The translations under genes and the position numbers were made by a program. 64,000 nucleotides of DNA from JAHDHW01 sp965220465 (lineage in GTDB: Bacteria > Bacteroidota > Bacteroidia > Chitinophagales > Saprospiraceae), in contig CBDCPZ010000015.1 of assembly GCA_965220465.1 (NCBI GenBank), positions 124,001 through 188,000 on the forward strand, read 5' to 3'. The stretch's first letter is position 1. The number at the start of each line of letters is the position of its first letter. The notes beneath the pieces are model-generated. The model did no database searches and was not told the origin of the DNA. It worked only from the letters and a program-made list of their open reading frames with translations. Shown one piece after another: positions 10,401 through 17,339 of the stretch.

Positions 10401-10423
10401 AATTTGGGAGGTGTCTTTTTCAT
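4415..10423 (-). CDS. Giant secreted multidomain surface protein with gliding-associated C-terminal domain
   Basis: Predicted 2002-residue type IX secretion cargo, probably a surface adhesin. Residues 1-24 are a signal peptide ending in NAQ. Residues 25-230 are a globular module starting NLVPNYSFENY, shared with the protein at 44398-45384. A short Cys-rich linker follows (240-272), then 18 tandem beta-sandwich repeats of about 81 residues (283-1740), one SprB-like repeat (starting PTAAEIAIN) and a PKD-like segment. The last 100 residues, from FIPNAFSPNDDG to GDVTLTK, are the gliding motility-associated C-terminal domain (CHU_C type), the signal for type IX export. Each repeat has a conserved Cys pair (LxC and NGC), consistent with disulphides outside the cell. 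Ligand is unknown. It appears monocistronic. Confidence 0.9.
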   Translation of the reverse strand: MKKTPPKFYLFFLQISMVFGLNAQNLVPNYSFENYSQCPTTVSQVTLLDDWYVPVPSIGTSDYFNTCAPPPPSTFSVHIPNNWIGDQETLTGEGYAGFATYLPNSPYREYLQAVLDEPMIAGECYEVEMFTSLADNSNYAMNSVGIHLSATPPPVAGNGYIYATPQVYYTEVISDTENWVPLTASYVAVGGEQYITLGIFLQVGEFAVETLSPPGGIEVSYYYVEDVRVELAQGSGEQDIEVGICEGECYEFEGEEYCDEGTYEIPVQGCFSQVNLTIIFEEATIATIEEPDSLDCNTSSIFLDASGSSSGPEFSYQWTGPNNFNSTILNPEVFDPGIYTLIVDGVGFCPAEATIEVIEEINLPDISSEVSGLIDCNNLVVTLTGTSETPNVTYHWTGPGLDSNGPVAITSQSGTYTLVVSSSAGCTSSEEVIVEEDLAIPDIFAEVDGIIDCNNLVVTLIGSSETPNVTFHWFGPGVDENTASAITVESGTFILTVTAPNGCTNSEVVTVFESLEPPDIFAEVIGVLDCDNSTVTLSGSSITPNVTFLWFGPGVNSNQPIVETDLPGNYTFEVLAPNGCISTLNVEVIEENTQLDISATVDGILTCENETVTLTGSTETQNVTYQWTGPGLLDTIPVIEVEQAGEYTFSISNGSGCMADTTILVVENIETPEIIINLPDTLNCNILSVDLDASGSSGMGNLIFEWQNENGDSLGNDSVLNVDTSGNYTLILMDEENGCTEQSNIEVFEDTEEPVSTISSTGELDCQTSSVTLDGNSSSGNPLNFQWLDENDEIISNDTSIDVTAAGIYTLLVSNTTNACTNVSTIEIEINAELPTAIIEPADSLNCNNTEATLDGTGSSEGVNIIYEWQNPLGDSIANVLQTSIDAPGVYTLIVFNTENGCSASASLEVFQDIETPIAVAGEDELITCDESTVTLDGSASSIGLGSLSFQWTNSNNQIISDLETVEVNAADIYTLTVIAENGCSASDEIEVTLDTNVPVADPGAGGTLNCEIEIITLGGNETSSGINIEYQWLDESSNEIATTSTTDISTPGTYTLIVTDISNSCSISASIVIPQDIETPIAEAGNNETLNCLVLETQLDGSQSSAGPEFEYEWLNSNSIVISNEVTFLTSLPDTYILIVTNTENSCTAESTVEIDQNIETPIADAGNNSTLTCDINEIALDGSSSTGNNLSFEWFNSSQVLVGNQVIIQVSEAGIYDLIVTNDVSGCTAQSSVEVIPDDNLPTAIATADAILTCENIEVIIDGSSSTSISGNIGFEWLDDSGMVISTLENATSNSPGIYTLIVTDTDNACSISTTVEIQQDIEAPIAIAGEDETLICGQTDLMLDAGASTGQNLSFEWQDNDGNIIANSAQTSVSTGGIYIVIVTNTENGCMDTDEVEITPDTNLPTADAGNSETLTCDLTQITLDGSASSEGQNIEYQWQNAGGDIIATTQTTVVNLPGTYILFVLDTDNNCQSQDQVIINENIDSPTALIDFVANQEIDCNNSTIVLDGSGSMPFGTLNFEWTTNDGIILSGESTPNPEMGQAGTYILTIINTENGCTDSETIELVENLETPTALINQPEMLTCVVEEIHIDATGSSSSGNFIYIWTSNPAGGIIADETTLQPTANQPGNYTLTVLNNDNGCQSSAQISVLEDITSPTAIANSDEEFDCITESITLDGEGSSIGNPFIYQWSGAGLIENENTLNPTIFQSGNYTLQVTNTENGCTQTAAILVEEDDNIPTAAEIAINDPLCFGQSGSISIIAVTGGHEPYLYSIDGGQNFSPSSTFSTLAPGDYTILIQDAIGCEYEESVFIETPIPVDVTLAPEVVLELGQDYQLTANSTIPLSQIDTIIWSPFDNLSCTNCLDPRIESVLNEIEYSVTIIDENGCKASDRIMLRVEKTREVFIPNAFSPNDDGTNDKFRIFANNEKVKQINTFQVFDRWGEIVYQAYNFQLNDVDKGWNGILNEEKMNPAVFVYFAEIEFIDGVTILYKGDVTLTK
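5205..9577 (-). repeat. 18 tandem coding repeats of about 81 codons
   Basis: Internal repeats of the giant secreted protein. The shared frame is: L-x-C near the start, a LDGSxSS-like turn, F/Y-x-W in the middle, GxYTLxV, then NGC or a variant, and an acidic end with ExP. The first five repeats carry WTGPG or WFGPG after the tryptophan; the later thirteen carry W followed by a D/N-rich turn and I/IA. This points to two rounds of amplification. The DNA copies have diverged, so this is an old array rather than a fresh expansion. Confidence 0.85.
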
Positions 10424-10551
10424 GATATTAAAGTTGGAACGCTTAAAAAAATCACGAGAATTTCGATCAGCGTACTTTAGTAAAGCAAAATATCTGTGAC
10501 GTGGAAGTATTGCGAATATAACATAATAGTGTGATAAATCGCCTTGTTTTG

Positions 10552-11310
10552 CTACTTCAATTTTGCTTCATTCCACAAGGCATCCATCTCCTCTAAAGTC
10601 ATGTCATCCATTGATTTATGTGCATTGGCTTCAATATATTCAAAGCGGTGTTTGAATTTCCGGTTGATCTTTTCAAGAGCAGTTTCAGGGTCAATCCCTT
10701 TAAATCGGGCATAGTTTATCAGCGAAAAAAGTACATCACCAAATTCTTCTTCCTGCTTCTCTTTAGCTGCCGGATCATCCGCAACTTCTTTAAATTCGGC
10801 CAACTCCTCCTCTACTTTTTCCCAAACCTGTTCGCTGTTTTCCCATTCAAAACCAACCTGAGCGGTTTTTTCCTGCATGCGATAAGCTTTCACCATTGCT
10901 GGCAATGAGATTGGAACTCCCGACAAAACCGATTTTTTGCCTTCTTTTAGTTTCAACTGTTCCCAATTCTTTTTCACGTCTTCTTCGTTTTCAACTTTCA
11001 CATCACCATAAATATGTGGATGCCTTTTGATCAGCTTATCACAAACTGAGTTGATCGCATCGGCAATATCAAAAGCTTGTTTTTCATCAGCAATTTTTGC
11101 ATAAAAAACCATGTGAAGCAGTATATCGCCGATCTCTTCTTTGATCTCTTCGAGGTCTTCGTTCAGGATAGCATCTGCCAATTCATAAGTTTCTTCGATC
11201 GTAAGATTACGTAAGCTCTGGAAAGTCTGTTTACGATCCCATGGGCATTGCGCTCTGAGTTCATCCATGATTTTGAGCAATCGATCAAATGCTACCAATT
11301 TGTGATTCAT
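10552..11310 (-). CDS. mazG: Nucleoside triphosphate pyrophosphohydrolase MazG
   Basis: MazG hydrolyses NTPs to NMP and pyrophosphate, cleaning the nucleotide pool. The 252 residues contain two all-helical MazG domains. The first has LRAQCPWDRKQTFQSLRN and the EETYELADAI plus EEIKEEIGDILLH metal-binding pairs (about 38-65); the second has EEELAEFKEV and EEEFGDVLFSLINYAR (about 167-202). The central RHPHIYGDV is a family signature. Length matches two-domain MazG. It has its own promoter box in the short divergent region shared with the plus-strand gene at 11436. Confidence 0.95.
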   Translation of the reverse strand: MNHKLVAFDRLLKIMDELRAQCPWDRKQTFQSLRNLTIEETYELADAILNEDLEEIKEEIGDILLHMVFYAKIADEKQAFDIADAINSVCDKLIKRHPHIYGDVKVENEEDVKKNWEQLKLKEGKKSVLSGVPISLPAMVKAYRMQEKTAQVGFEWENSEQVWEKVEEELAEFKEVADDPAAKEKQEEEFGDVLFSLINYARFKGIDPETALEKINRKFKHRFEYIEANAHKSMDDMTLEEMDALWNEAKLK

Positions 11311-11328
11311 AAAGATGTTGTATCTTTG
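11299..11328 (+). promoter_or_regulatory. Promoter of the NqrM-like gene
   Basis: TTTG at 11299-11302, an 18-base spacer and TATCTTTG at 11321-11328 form a full match to the Bacteroidota consensus on the plus strand. It overlaps the first codons of mazG, giving a leader of about 100 bases for the gene at 11436. Confidence 0.7.
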
Positions 11329-11362
11329 CGTTAAGAAATTAAATTTGCTGATTAAACAGCTG

Positions 11363-11370
11363 CAAAGTTA
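11363..11370 (-). promoter_or_regulatory. Promoter -7 element of mazG
   Basis: TAACTTTG on the minus strand, followed by CAGC, matches TAnnTTTG. TTTT about 17 bases upstream is an imperfect -33 element. It lies back to back with the plus-strand promoter at 11299-11328. Confidence 0.6.
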
Positions 11371-11435
11371 AACTGATTAAGGGAAAAGTTGTTTTATTAT
11401 GAACACGTTTTGCCAAAATCAAAAATATCGTCCAC

Positions 11436-11639
11436 ATGGAGTTTTTATATGTTTTCTTGCTCATTTTTGTTGTCTTTGGAGTTTCATTTGTCCTCATAAA
11501 TTTACGACAAGTTGTAACAGGTCAGGAATTTCGCGGAACCTGTTCTTCCAACAACCCAATGCTTAAAAATGAAATCGGAGAATGCACCGTTTGTGGTAAA
11601 AAACCTGAGGAAGAATGTAAAATGCCCGCTGTCGATTAA
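11436..11639 (+). CDS. Small membrane protein with Cys cluster, NqrM (DUF539)-like
   Basis: This 67-residue protein has one N-terminal membrane helix (about 3-23), then GTCSSNNP and a cytoplasmic or periplasmic tail with five cysteines (GTC, ECTVCGKK, EECK). This layout, one helix followed by a GxC motif and a Cys-rich tail, resembles NqrM, the small protein needed to mature the Na+-translocating NADH:quinone reductase, probably by delivering iron. The match is by pattern only and no nqr gene is in the window. It has a strong promoter of its own and precedes an acetyltransferase by 26 bases. Confidence 0.6.
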   Translation: MEFLYVFLLIFVVFGVSFVLINLRQVVTGQEFRGTCSSNNPMLKNEIGECTVCGKKPEEECKMPAVD

Positions 11640-11665
11640 GACCCTAAAAAGTTATCCCAGGCTCT

Positions 11666-12481
11666 GTGAACCATCAACAGATTGAAATACAAACGCTCCT
11701 AAAATCAGACATTCCAAACATTACCCACCTTCAACCTGATGACTGGAAGGATATCCGAAAAGTCTATAATCAATTCATAGATTATAATTTTTTTTATCCT
11801 GTCAAAGCTATTTTACAAGACAAAATAATCGGTGTTGGTGAAGTTATTTTTAATAAAGAATCTGCGTGGATTGGTGTAATTGTCGTTGACGAGTCTCTCA
11901 GAAACAAAGGAATTGGAAGTTTTATTTCAAATCATCTTTCAAAATACATTGCCTCAAAAGGGATAAACACCCAGATGCTTTTGGCAACTCCGATTGGGCA
12001 ACCTGTTTATAAAAAATTAGGTTTTGAACATGTTTCGGATTATGTTTTTTTGGAAAGAGACAAAAAGAAAGAGTGGAAGCTGGAAAATGAAAAAATCATC
12101 AGTTTTGACTTGAAATATTTGGAACAAATCGTTGTCCTTGATCGTCTGGCAATGGGAGAAGACAGAAGCCAAATTTTAAAACATTTCACAAATGATGCTT
12201 TGCTGTTTGTTGATCAGAAATTGCAAGGATTTTATCTGCCACACCTTGGTGATGGTTTGATCATAGCTAAAAATCATGAAGCTGGTTTTGAATTGCTTAA
12301 AAATAAATGGGCCACAAAAAGTGAATTGATTATCTTGCCTAAAGAAAATAATGAAATTATCGAATTTGCTGAAAGTCAAGGATTTAAACCATTCCGTTAC
12401 GCTGCAAGGATGATTCTTGGAAAACCGTTTGATTGGAATCCTCAGATGATTTACAATCGTGTTGGAGGCTATTTGGGCTAA
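11666..12481 (+). CDS. GNAT-family N-acetyltransferase, two-domain
   Basis: The 271 residues hold an N-terminal GNAT fold with acetyl-CoA motif A (VVDESLRNKGIGSFISNHL, about 73-91; the RNKGIG loop binds pyrophosphate) and PVYKKLGFEHVSDYVFLER. The C-terminal half (about 130-271) looks like the Acetyltransf_18-type extension seen in two-domain family members. The substrate is unknown. The only early start in frame is GTG at 11666, 26 bases after the NqrM-like gene, so the two may be cotranscribed. No alternative ATG near the N-terminus keeps the domain complete. Confidence 0.8.
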   Translation: MNHQQIEIQTLLKSDIPNITHLQPDDWKDIRKVYNQFIDYNFFYPVKAILQDKIIGVGEVIFNKESAWIGVIVVDESLRNKGIGSFISNHLSKYIASKGINTQMLLATPIGQPVYKKLGFEHVSDYVFLERDKKKEWKLENEKIISFDLKYLEQIVVLDRLAMGEDRSQILKHFTNDALLFVDQKLQGFYLPHLGDGLIIAKNHEAGFELLKNKWATKSELIILPKENNEIIEFAESQGFKPFRYAARMILGKPFDWNPQMIYNRVGGYLG

Positions 12482-12556
12482 ACCCAACTTTCAAATAAGT
12501 TAATTATTTTTACTTTTTTATTATACCATTTGCGGGCTGATCAGCAAAATAGGAGG

Positions 12557-12674
12557 GCGCAGGTGACTGCAATGAGAAAAGCCTTTATTTTCTGCGCTGC
12601 TTGATACGGGGTATCAAAGAGTGATTGCAAAAGGATTTTTGGTGACTTTTTATCGAATGAAAAAGTTACTCACC
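12557..12674. other. Structured intergenic element with three successive hairpins
   Basis: Within a 257-base gap that lacks a gene, three inverted repeats follow each other: GCGCAG (12557) with CTGCGC (12592), enclosing an AAAA/TTTT inner stem; the perfect TTGATAC-GGG-GTATCAA at 12601-12617; and GGTGACTTTTT with AAAAAG plus TCACC at 12641-12674. The patch is richer in G and C than its surroundings. It is not followed by a T tract, so it is not a simple terminator. It may be a small RNA or a dispersed palindromic repeat; no known family was recognised. Confidence 0.4.
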
Positions 12675-12738
12675 GAAGGCAACTAATAATACAAAAACAC
12701 TGAAATCAAGAATCTGTTTTCAGTTCAAAATTTTAAAA

Positions 12739-13206
12739 ATGAATTCAAAAACCACATTGCTTTTTATACTTATTTTGATGTTTAGCTGCAAAACCAGCAA
12801 AGAATTGTCAACTAAAAAAATCAAATCCTTCGACTCAAAAACCTTAGTTGGTTTTTATGAAGATGGCTGTACTGAATACGTAGAAAAAAGTGGAGAGAAA
12901 GCAATAGATTGTCCATTTCTGGATCTAGGAAACCCGGAAAACAATCCAAAATACGAAATCCAGTTGGTTGATAATACTAAAGGTTATTACATTTTACATC
13001 ATGGAAAAAACTACGATAGACCAGCAAAACAAGATACCTCTCAACTTACAATTCTTACAAAAGGCAAAGAAACGATCATGCAAATTATTTCTAAAAGAGA
13101 TACTGTTTTTGAGGTGATTGAAAGCATGACGTCTGATACCCTAATCACGCGTAATGCACTTCATGATGTATGGTATTTTTACCCAAGAATATCCCAAATA
13201 AAATGA
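12739..13206 (+). CDS. Hypothetical lipoprotein
   Basis: 155 residues with a lipoprotein signal: MNSKTTLLFILILMFSC, cysteine at residue 17. The mature part is mixed alpha/beta with two further cysteines (GCTEY, DCPFL) that could form a disulphide in the periplasm. I do not recognise the family. Its stop codon overlaps the ATG of the next gene (ATGA), so the two are very likely translationally coupled. Confidence 0.75.
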   Translation: MNSKTTLLFILILMFSCKTSKELSTKKIKSFDSKTLVGFYEDGCTEYVEKSGEKAIDCPFLDLGNPENNPKYEIQLVDNTKGYYILHHGKNYDRPAKQDTSQLTILTKGKETIMQIISKRDTVFEVIESMTSDTLITRNALHDVWYFYPRISQIK

Positions 13207-13640
13207 GAGAAATAAAAACAGAAATAACCATCAATGCACCAAAAGAAAAGGTTTGGAACACCTTTACGAATACAGAAAATTATACAGCTTGGAATCCATT
13301 TATTGAATCGATAAAAGGTGACCTTAAGGTTGGTGAACAAATAGCTGTAAACCTCACTCCACCTAATGGAAAAGCAATGACTTTCAAACCAAATGTGCTT
13401 GTTTTTGAAAAAAACAAGGAATTTCGTTGGTTAGGAAAATTGTTTATCAAAGGCGTTTTTGACGGTGAGCATTATTTTCAATTAATTGATAATCAGGACG
13501 GAACGACAACGTTCGTGCATGGCGAAATATTCAATGGCATTTTGGTTAGTTTAATGGGAAGCATTTTAGAAAACACCAAAATAGGCTTTGAATTGATGAA
13601 CGAAGCTTTGAAAAAGGAAGTTGAAAAAAACGAAGTCTGA
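13203..13640 (+). CDS. SRPBCC (START/Bet v1-like) domain protein
   Basis: About 145 residues of a single SRPBCC domain, a fold with a deep hydrophobic pocket. Visible signs are EITINAPKEKVWNTFTNTEN at the start, YTAWNPF, the middle strands GEQIAVNLTPP, and the long C-terminal helix ending in ELMNEALKKEVEK. This is the polyketide cyclase/dehydrase-like branch; the ligand is unknown. I chose ATG 13203 rather than an upstream in-frame ATG at 13170 because the domain begins at MREIKTEI and the start overlaps the upstream stop as ATGA. The pairing with a lipoprotein may be functional, but this is an inference. Confidence 0.85.
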   Translation: MREIKTEITINAPKEKVWNTFTNTENYTAWNPFIESIKGDLKVGEQIAVNLTPPNGKAMTFKPNVLVFEKNKEFRWLGKLFIKGVFDGEHYFQLIDNQDGTTTFVHGEIFNGILVSLMGSILENTKIGFELMNEALKKEVEKNEV

Positions 13641-13782
13641 TGCTGTACGATTGAAAGTTTAGTGTATTAAAGCTGTTCAAATTTTAAAAAACTTAGATAG
13701 ATGTATTTTCAAAAATCTAGATTGTTTTGGCAATTCAAACATAATAAATCATAAATATCAGCGTCTTGCACCGTCAATATTT

Positions 13783-13790
13783 TATTTTTG
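13783..13790 (+). promoter_or_regulatory. Promoter -7 element of the AlkZ-like gene
   Basis: TATTTTTG matches TAnnTTTG; the -33 side is weak. A start of transcription near 13797 would place the ATG at 13821 about 24 bases into the transcript, which argues against translation from the TTG at 13788 that overlaps this box. Confidence 0.45.
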
Positions 13791-13820
13791 AACAACATAA
13801 TTAAAATAGGAACTTTTAAA

Positions 13821-14924
13821 ATGTCTGACCTTAAAAACAAACTCACCTATTGGTCGCATCATCGCCAATTATTAGAAAAACAAGGCTCCAACTTTGAGCA
13901 AGTTTTAAATTCAATTATTGGCGTTTACAGCGCTCACCCAACCGCTGCGCTTTCATTGTATGCTCGAATAAAAAGTTTTGAAGAAAAGGCATTTTATAAT
14001 ATCGATGAAAACAGAATTGCGTTCAGGGTTCCGGCGATGCGGCAATCTGTATATTGGTTGCCAAAAAATGATGCAGCAACGATCATGGATGCAACTTTAG
14101 ACGCTGCTGATTCACCAACCTGGGAAAAAAGATATTCGCAATCGGGCAGAAAAATTCCACCGGAAAATTACGAAGCCTGGGCAAATTCTATTTTAAAAAC
14201 CACTATTACCCCATTGACTGTCAAGGAATTAAAAGGTAACACAAGCGTTCCCGATGATAAATTAAAATTCGTTTTAAACCGAATGGCTTTTGAACGAGAA
14301 ATACTCAGAGTCGGTGCCAAAAGTCTTCGATCAAACATCATCAGCTACGTTTCCACAGAATCCTGGAACGGCTCCAATTTTAAACCTATCGATGTACAAA
14401 AAGCGCAAAGCCGGCTCGCAAAAAAATATCTTCTTGCATTCGGTCCTGCTCGGATCAAAGACTTTCAATGGTGGGCAGGCATCACTTTGACGAAAGCCAG
14501 AGCTGCTTTTTCAACGATTGATACAATTGATTTAGGTGCAGGATTATTGCTTTTAAAAGAAGACCAAAAAGCTTTTGAAAATTTCAAAATCACTCAAAAA
14601 GATAGCATTGATATTTTACCACAATGGGACAGTTACACGATGGGTTATGCTCCTGATGGCCGCGAGCGATTTGTCAGTTCGGATAATCAACACCATATTT
14701 ATGGAAAATTGGGAGCCACTGGCGGAAACGGCCTCGGCACAATCCTGATCAATGGAAAAGCTCATGGATCCTGGACTTCCAGATTTAAAGGTTCCAGGAT
14801 GGAAGTCAGTTTAAATATTTTTGAGAAAGTCGGTGTAAAACAAAAGAATGATATAAATAAAGCATTCAATCAAATAGCTCTTTTACTCAAAGCAAAAGAT
14901 ATCGTTTTTGACAATGGAAAATGA
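13821..14924 (+). CDS. Winged-helix DNA-binding protein of the AlkZ/YcaQ (HTH_42) superfamily
   Basis: 367 residues. The family consists of three tandem winged helices and includes DNA glycosylases AlkZ and YcaQ that remove bulky alkyl adducts and interstrand crosslinks. Family features are the N-terminal HPTAALSLYARI segment, VPAMRQSVYWLP, GPARIKDFQWWAGI (about 212-225), LPQWDSYTMGY and the C-terminal GTILINGKAHGSW. In AlkZ the catalytic QxQ lies just before the P-x-A of the first segment; here the equivalent positions read Y-S-A. So it may be a non-catalytic or divergent member. ATG 13821 is preferred over TTG 13788 because the latter overlaps a promoter box. Confidence 0.8.
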   Translation: MSDLKNKLTYWSHHRQLLEKQGSNFEQVLNSIIGVYSAHPTAALSLYARIKSFEEKAFYNIDENRIAFRVPAMRQSVYWLPKNDAATIMDATLDAADSPTWEKRYSQSGRKIPPENYEAWANSILKTTITPLTVKELKGNTSVPDDKLKFVLNRMAFEREILRVGAKSLRSNIISYVSTESWNGSNFKPIDVQKAQSRLAKKYLLAFGPARIKDFQWWAGITLTKARAAFSTIDTIDLGAGLLLLKEDQKAFENFKITQKDSIDILPQWDSYTMGYAPDGRERFVSSDNQHHIYGKLGATGGNGLGTILINGKAHGSWTSRFKGSRMEVSLNIFEKVGVKQKNDINKAFNQIALLLKAKDIVFDNGK

Positions 14925-15179
14925 TTTTGAAATAGTCTAAAAACAGAAGAGTATCAAAGCATTATCCTACCTTCTTTCAAAACTTTTTTTTAATGCCATC
15001 AACGAGAACAACATTCTGCAAAAATTAATAACTTATCATTACTCGAAGGTATTCAAACTAGTTTGAAATGGAAGGAAAAATTTTGTGAGTAGCCAACCAT
15101 CAAAAAAGCTTCATTAATTAGTCAGTTTCCAAATTTCAATTACCTTTAAAATTGTTTTTTATATTCTTAAAGTAATAAA

Positions 15180-16196
15180 ATGTATATCAACAGAAGACTG
15201 CATCTTGGACGGCTGCTTGCACATTCCTGGAAATATTTTATTGCCATGACATTGTTTTCCTCCGGGATTGTAGCCTTATTTGATTATGGTGACTGGGAGT
15301 GGATGCACATTCCCTGGGAGGTTTTGACGATGATTGGAATGGCTGTCGCTTTTTATGTCGGTTTTAAAAATAATTCGGCATATGACCGAATCTGGGAAGC
15401 CAGAAAGATTTGGGGTGCAATAGTCAATTCCAGCCGCTCTTGGGCAATTATGGTTAAAGATTACATTACTGATAATTTCGCCGAAAAAGCTATTGATAAA
15501 AATGCCTTGCACGCTATTCACAAAGAATTGGTCTATAGACAAATCGCCTGGATCTATGCTTTGAGAAGACAATTGTGGGTCCATCAAAGATGGGAGCATG
15601 ATCAACCCGAAAATTTAAAATATAAAAAATTATTAAAAGACAACTTTACCGATAAAACCAAAGCGGAAGAAATGCTGCAATATTTGGAGAAATCCGAAGT
15701 TGAAGCAATGATTCAAAAGCAAAACTCAGCAACACAACTTATCGCCAAACAATCCGAACGATTGAAAGAACTTCGAAAACAAAATCTCATCAATGATTTT
15801 TATCACATTGAAATGGAAAGGATGCTGGTTGATCTTTACACCCAACAAGGGAAATGTGAAAGAATAAAAAATTTCCCTTTGCCACGACAATATGCCACTT
15901 CATCTTTTCTATTTGTTATCATTTTCATCTTTTTGATGCCTTTTGGCTTAATGACTGAATTTCATAAAATGGGAGACAACATGATTTGGTTGACCGTTCC
16001 ATTTACGATTCTCATCGGCTGGGTTTTTTGGCTTATGGAACTAGTTGGCGAATATGCGACAAATCCATTTGAAGGCCTTCCTTTTGATATTCCGATGACT
16101 TCCATATGCCGAACGATTGAAATTGATCTGAAGGAAATGATTGGTGAAACTGATCTTCCGCCTAAAGTGGAGCCTTTCGAAGACATTCTCTTATAA
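15180..16196 (+). CDS. Bestrophin-type anion channel family protein (YneE/UPF0187)
   Basis: 338 residues, an inner-membrane channel of the bestrophin family (pentameric anion or cation channels). Recognised by the N-terminal HSWKYFIAMTLFSSGIVALF (helix 1), the second helix with FYVGFKNNSAYDRIWEARKIWG (about 60-80, the most conserved family segment), and the C-terminal helix pair before PFEGLPFDIPMTSICRTIEID (about 295-315). Length is typical. It is the first gene of a plus-strand run with a phosphatase 19 bases downstream and a radical SAM gene beyond that. Confidence 0.9.
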   Translation: MYINRRLHLGRLLAHSWKYFIAMTLFSSGIVALFDYGDWEWMHIPWEVLTMIGMAVAFYVGFKNNSAYDRIWEARKIWGAIVNSSRSWAIMVKDYITDNFAEKAIDKNALHAIHKELVYRQIAWIYALRRQLWVHQRWEHDQPENLKYKKLLKDNFTDKTKAEEMLQYLEKSEVEAMIQKQNSATQLIAKQSERLKELRKQNLINDFYHIEMERMLVDLYTQQGKCERIKNFPLPRQYATSSFLFVIIFIFLMPFGLMTEFHKMGDNMIWLTVPFTILIGWVFWLMELVGEYATNPFEGLPFDIPMTSICRTIEIDLKEMIGETDLPPKVEPFEDILL

Positions 16197-16215
16197 TTTT
16201 GCAGCTATTTAAAAA

Positions 16216-17295
16216 ATGATGAAAAAAACACCAGTTCCGCAAACGCTGACAATCAAAGCCCTTACAATCCTAATATTGGTGCTGCTCACTCTCTTTGGAT
16301 ACACCAATTTATCCTATAAAGCGGAGGCTCAAAATAATTTTTTTCAGCAGACAAAAAAAGTAAACCGAGATTGGTCATTGTATCCGGCAATTGTTGAAAT
16401 TGATGTGGCGACCGATATCTTTGTCATTGGAGATATTCACGGAGACTATGACGGGCTGATCGAATTGTTGCTGGCGAGCGAGATTATTTCAAAAAAGCCG
16501 AACCATCCCAATCAAGTGAAATGGAAAGCCGGAAAAGCTATGCTGGTTATTCCTGGTGATTTTATTTCAAAAGGTCCACAATCTGCTGACGTCACGCTTT
16601 TGTTACGTGAATTGCAGCAATCAGCTTTAAAAAAAGGAGGTCGCGTTATTCTGACTTTTGGCAATCATGAAGCAACATTTTTAGCTGATCCCAAAGATGC
16701 TAAGACAAAAGAATTCAGAAAAGAGTTGGAGCGTTTGGGCGTTTCAGCCAAAAAAGTCGTCAATGGAGAAGACAAACTCGGAATCGGAGCATTCCTGCAA
16801 AACTTACCTTTTGCCGCAAGGATCAATGACTGGTATTTTGTCCATGCGGGTAATCCGAAAAAAAATACGATCAAAGAATTGGAAGTTTTAATAAAAGAAG
16901 GGGTTGAAAAACATGGATTTGATGCTCCGATATTGCTGGATGAAAACGACGGTATTCTTGAAGTTAGAATGTCTCCAATCCCCTGGTGGGAAAAAAAGAA
17001 GGATAAACCTAAAGACAGTAAATCAAGATTACGAAACCTTGTCGAAAAGTTAGGAGTAAACCATATTGTAATCGGACATCAACCAGGAAGCTATCATTTC
17101 TCAGACGGTGACACTCGAAAAAAAGGAAAAATGTTTCAAAAATTCAATGGCATGATTTTTCTCGTTGATTCCGGAATGGAAAGCGAAAAAAGTGATGGTG
17201 CCGTTTTGCATATCCATCAGGCTGACGGACGAGAAACAGTTACCGTGATTTATCCGGATCGAACAAAAAAGAAAGAACTTTGGGTTGAAAAATAA
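16216..17295 (+). CDS. Membrane-anchored PPP-type metallophosphatase
   Basis: 359 residues with an N-terminal hydrophobic anchor or signal (about 13-32) and a calcineurin-like catalytic domain of the PPP (serine/threonine phosphatase, Shewanella-like) type. The motifs are GDIHGDYDG (72-80), GDFISKGP (about 113-120), GNHEA (about 148-152), VHAGN, and GHQPG near residue 290, which supply the two-metal site. The hydrophobic N-terminus predicts a periplasmic catalytic domain, unusual for phosphatases acting on cytosolic proteins. It starts 19 bases after the bestrophin gene and is probably cotranscribed. The substrate is unknown. Confidence 0.85.
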   Translation: MMKKTPVPQTLTIKALTILILVLLTLFGYTNLSYKAEAQNNFFQQTKKVNRDWSLYPAIVEIDVATDIFVIGDIHGDYDGLIELLLASEIISKKPNHPNQVKWKAGKAMLVIPGDFISKGPQSADVTLLLRELQQSALKKGGRVILTFGNHEATFLADPKDAKTKEFRKELERLGVSAKKVVNGEDKLGIGAFLQNLPFAARINDWYFVHAGNPKKNTIKELEVLIKEGVEKHGFDAPILLDENDGILEVRMSPIPWWEKKKDKPKDSKSRLRNLVEKLGVNHIVIGHQPGSYHFSDGDTRKKGKMFQKFNGMIFLVDSGMESEKSDGAVLHIHQADGRETVTVIYPDRTKKKELWVEK

Positions 17296-17339
17296 ATTTT
17301 TCGCTATTTGATTTTTATTTAAAAAAGAAATGAAACCAG

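Noticed and set aside
13170..13202. Upstream ATG at 13170 for the SRPBCC gene
   Set aside because: The extra 11 codons overlap the lipoprotein gene and do not belong to the domain; ATG 13203 gives the usual ATGA overlap.
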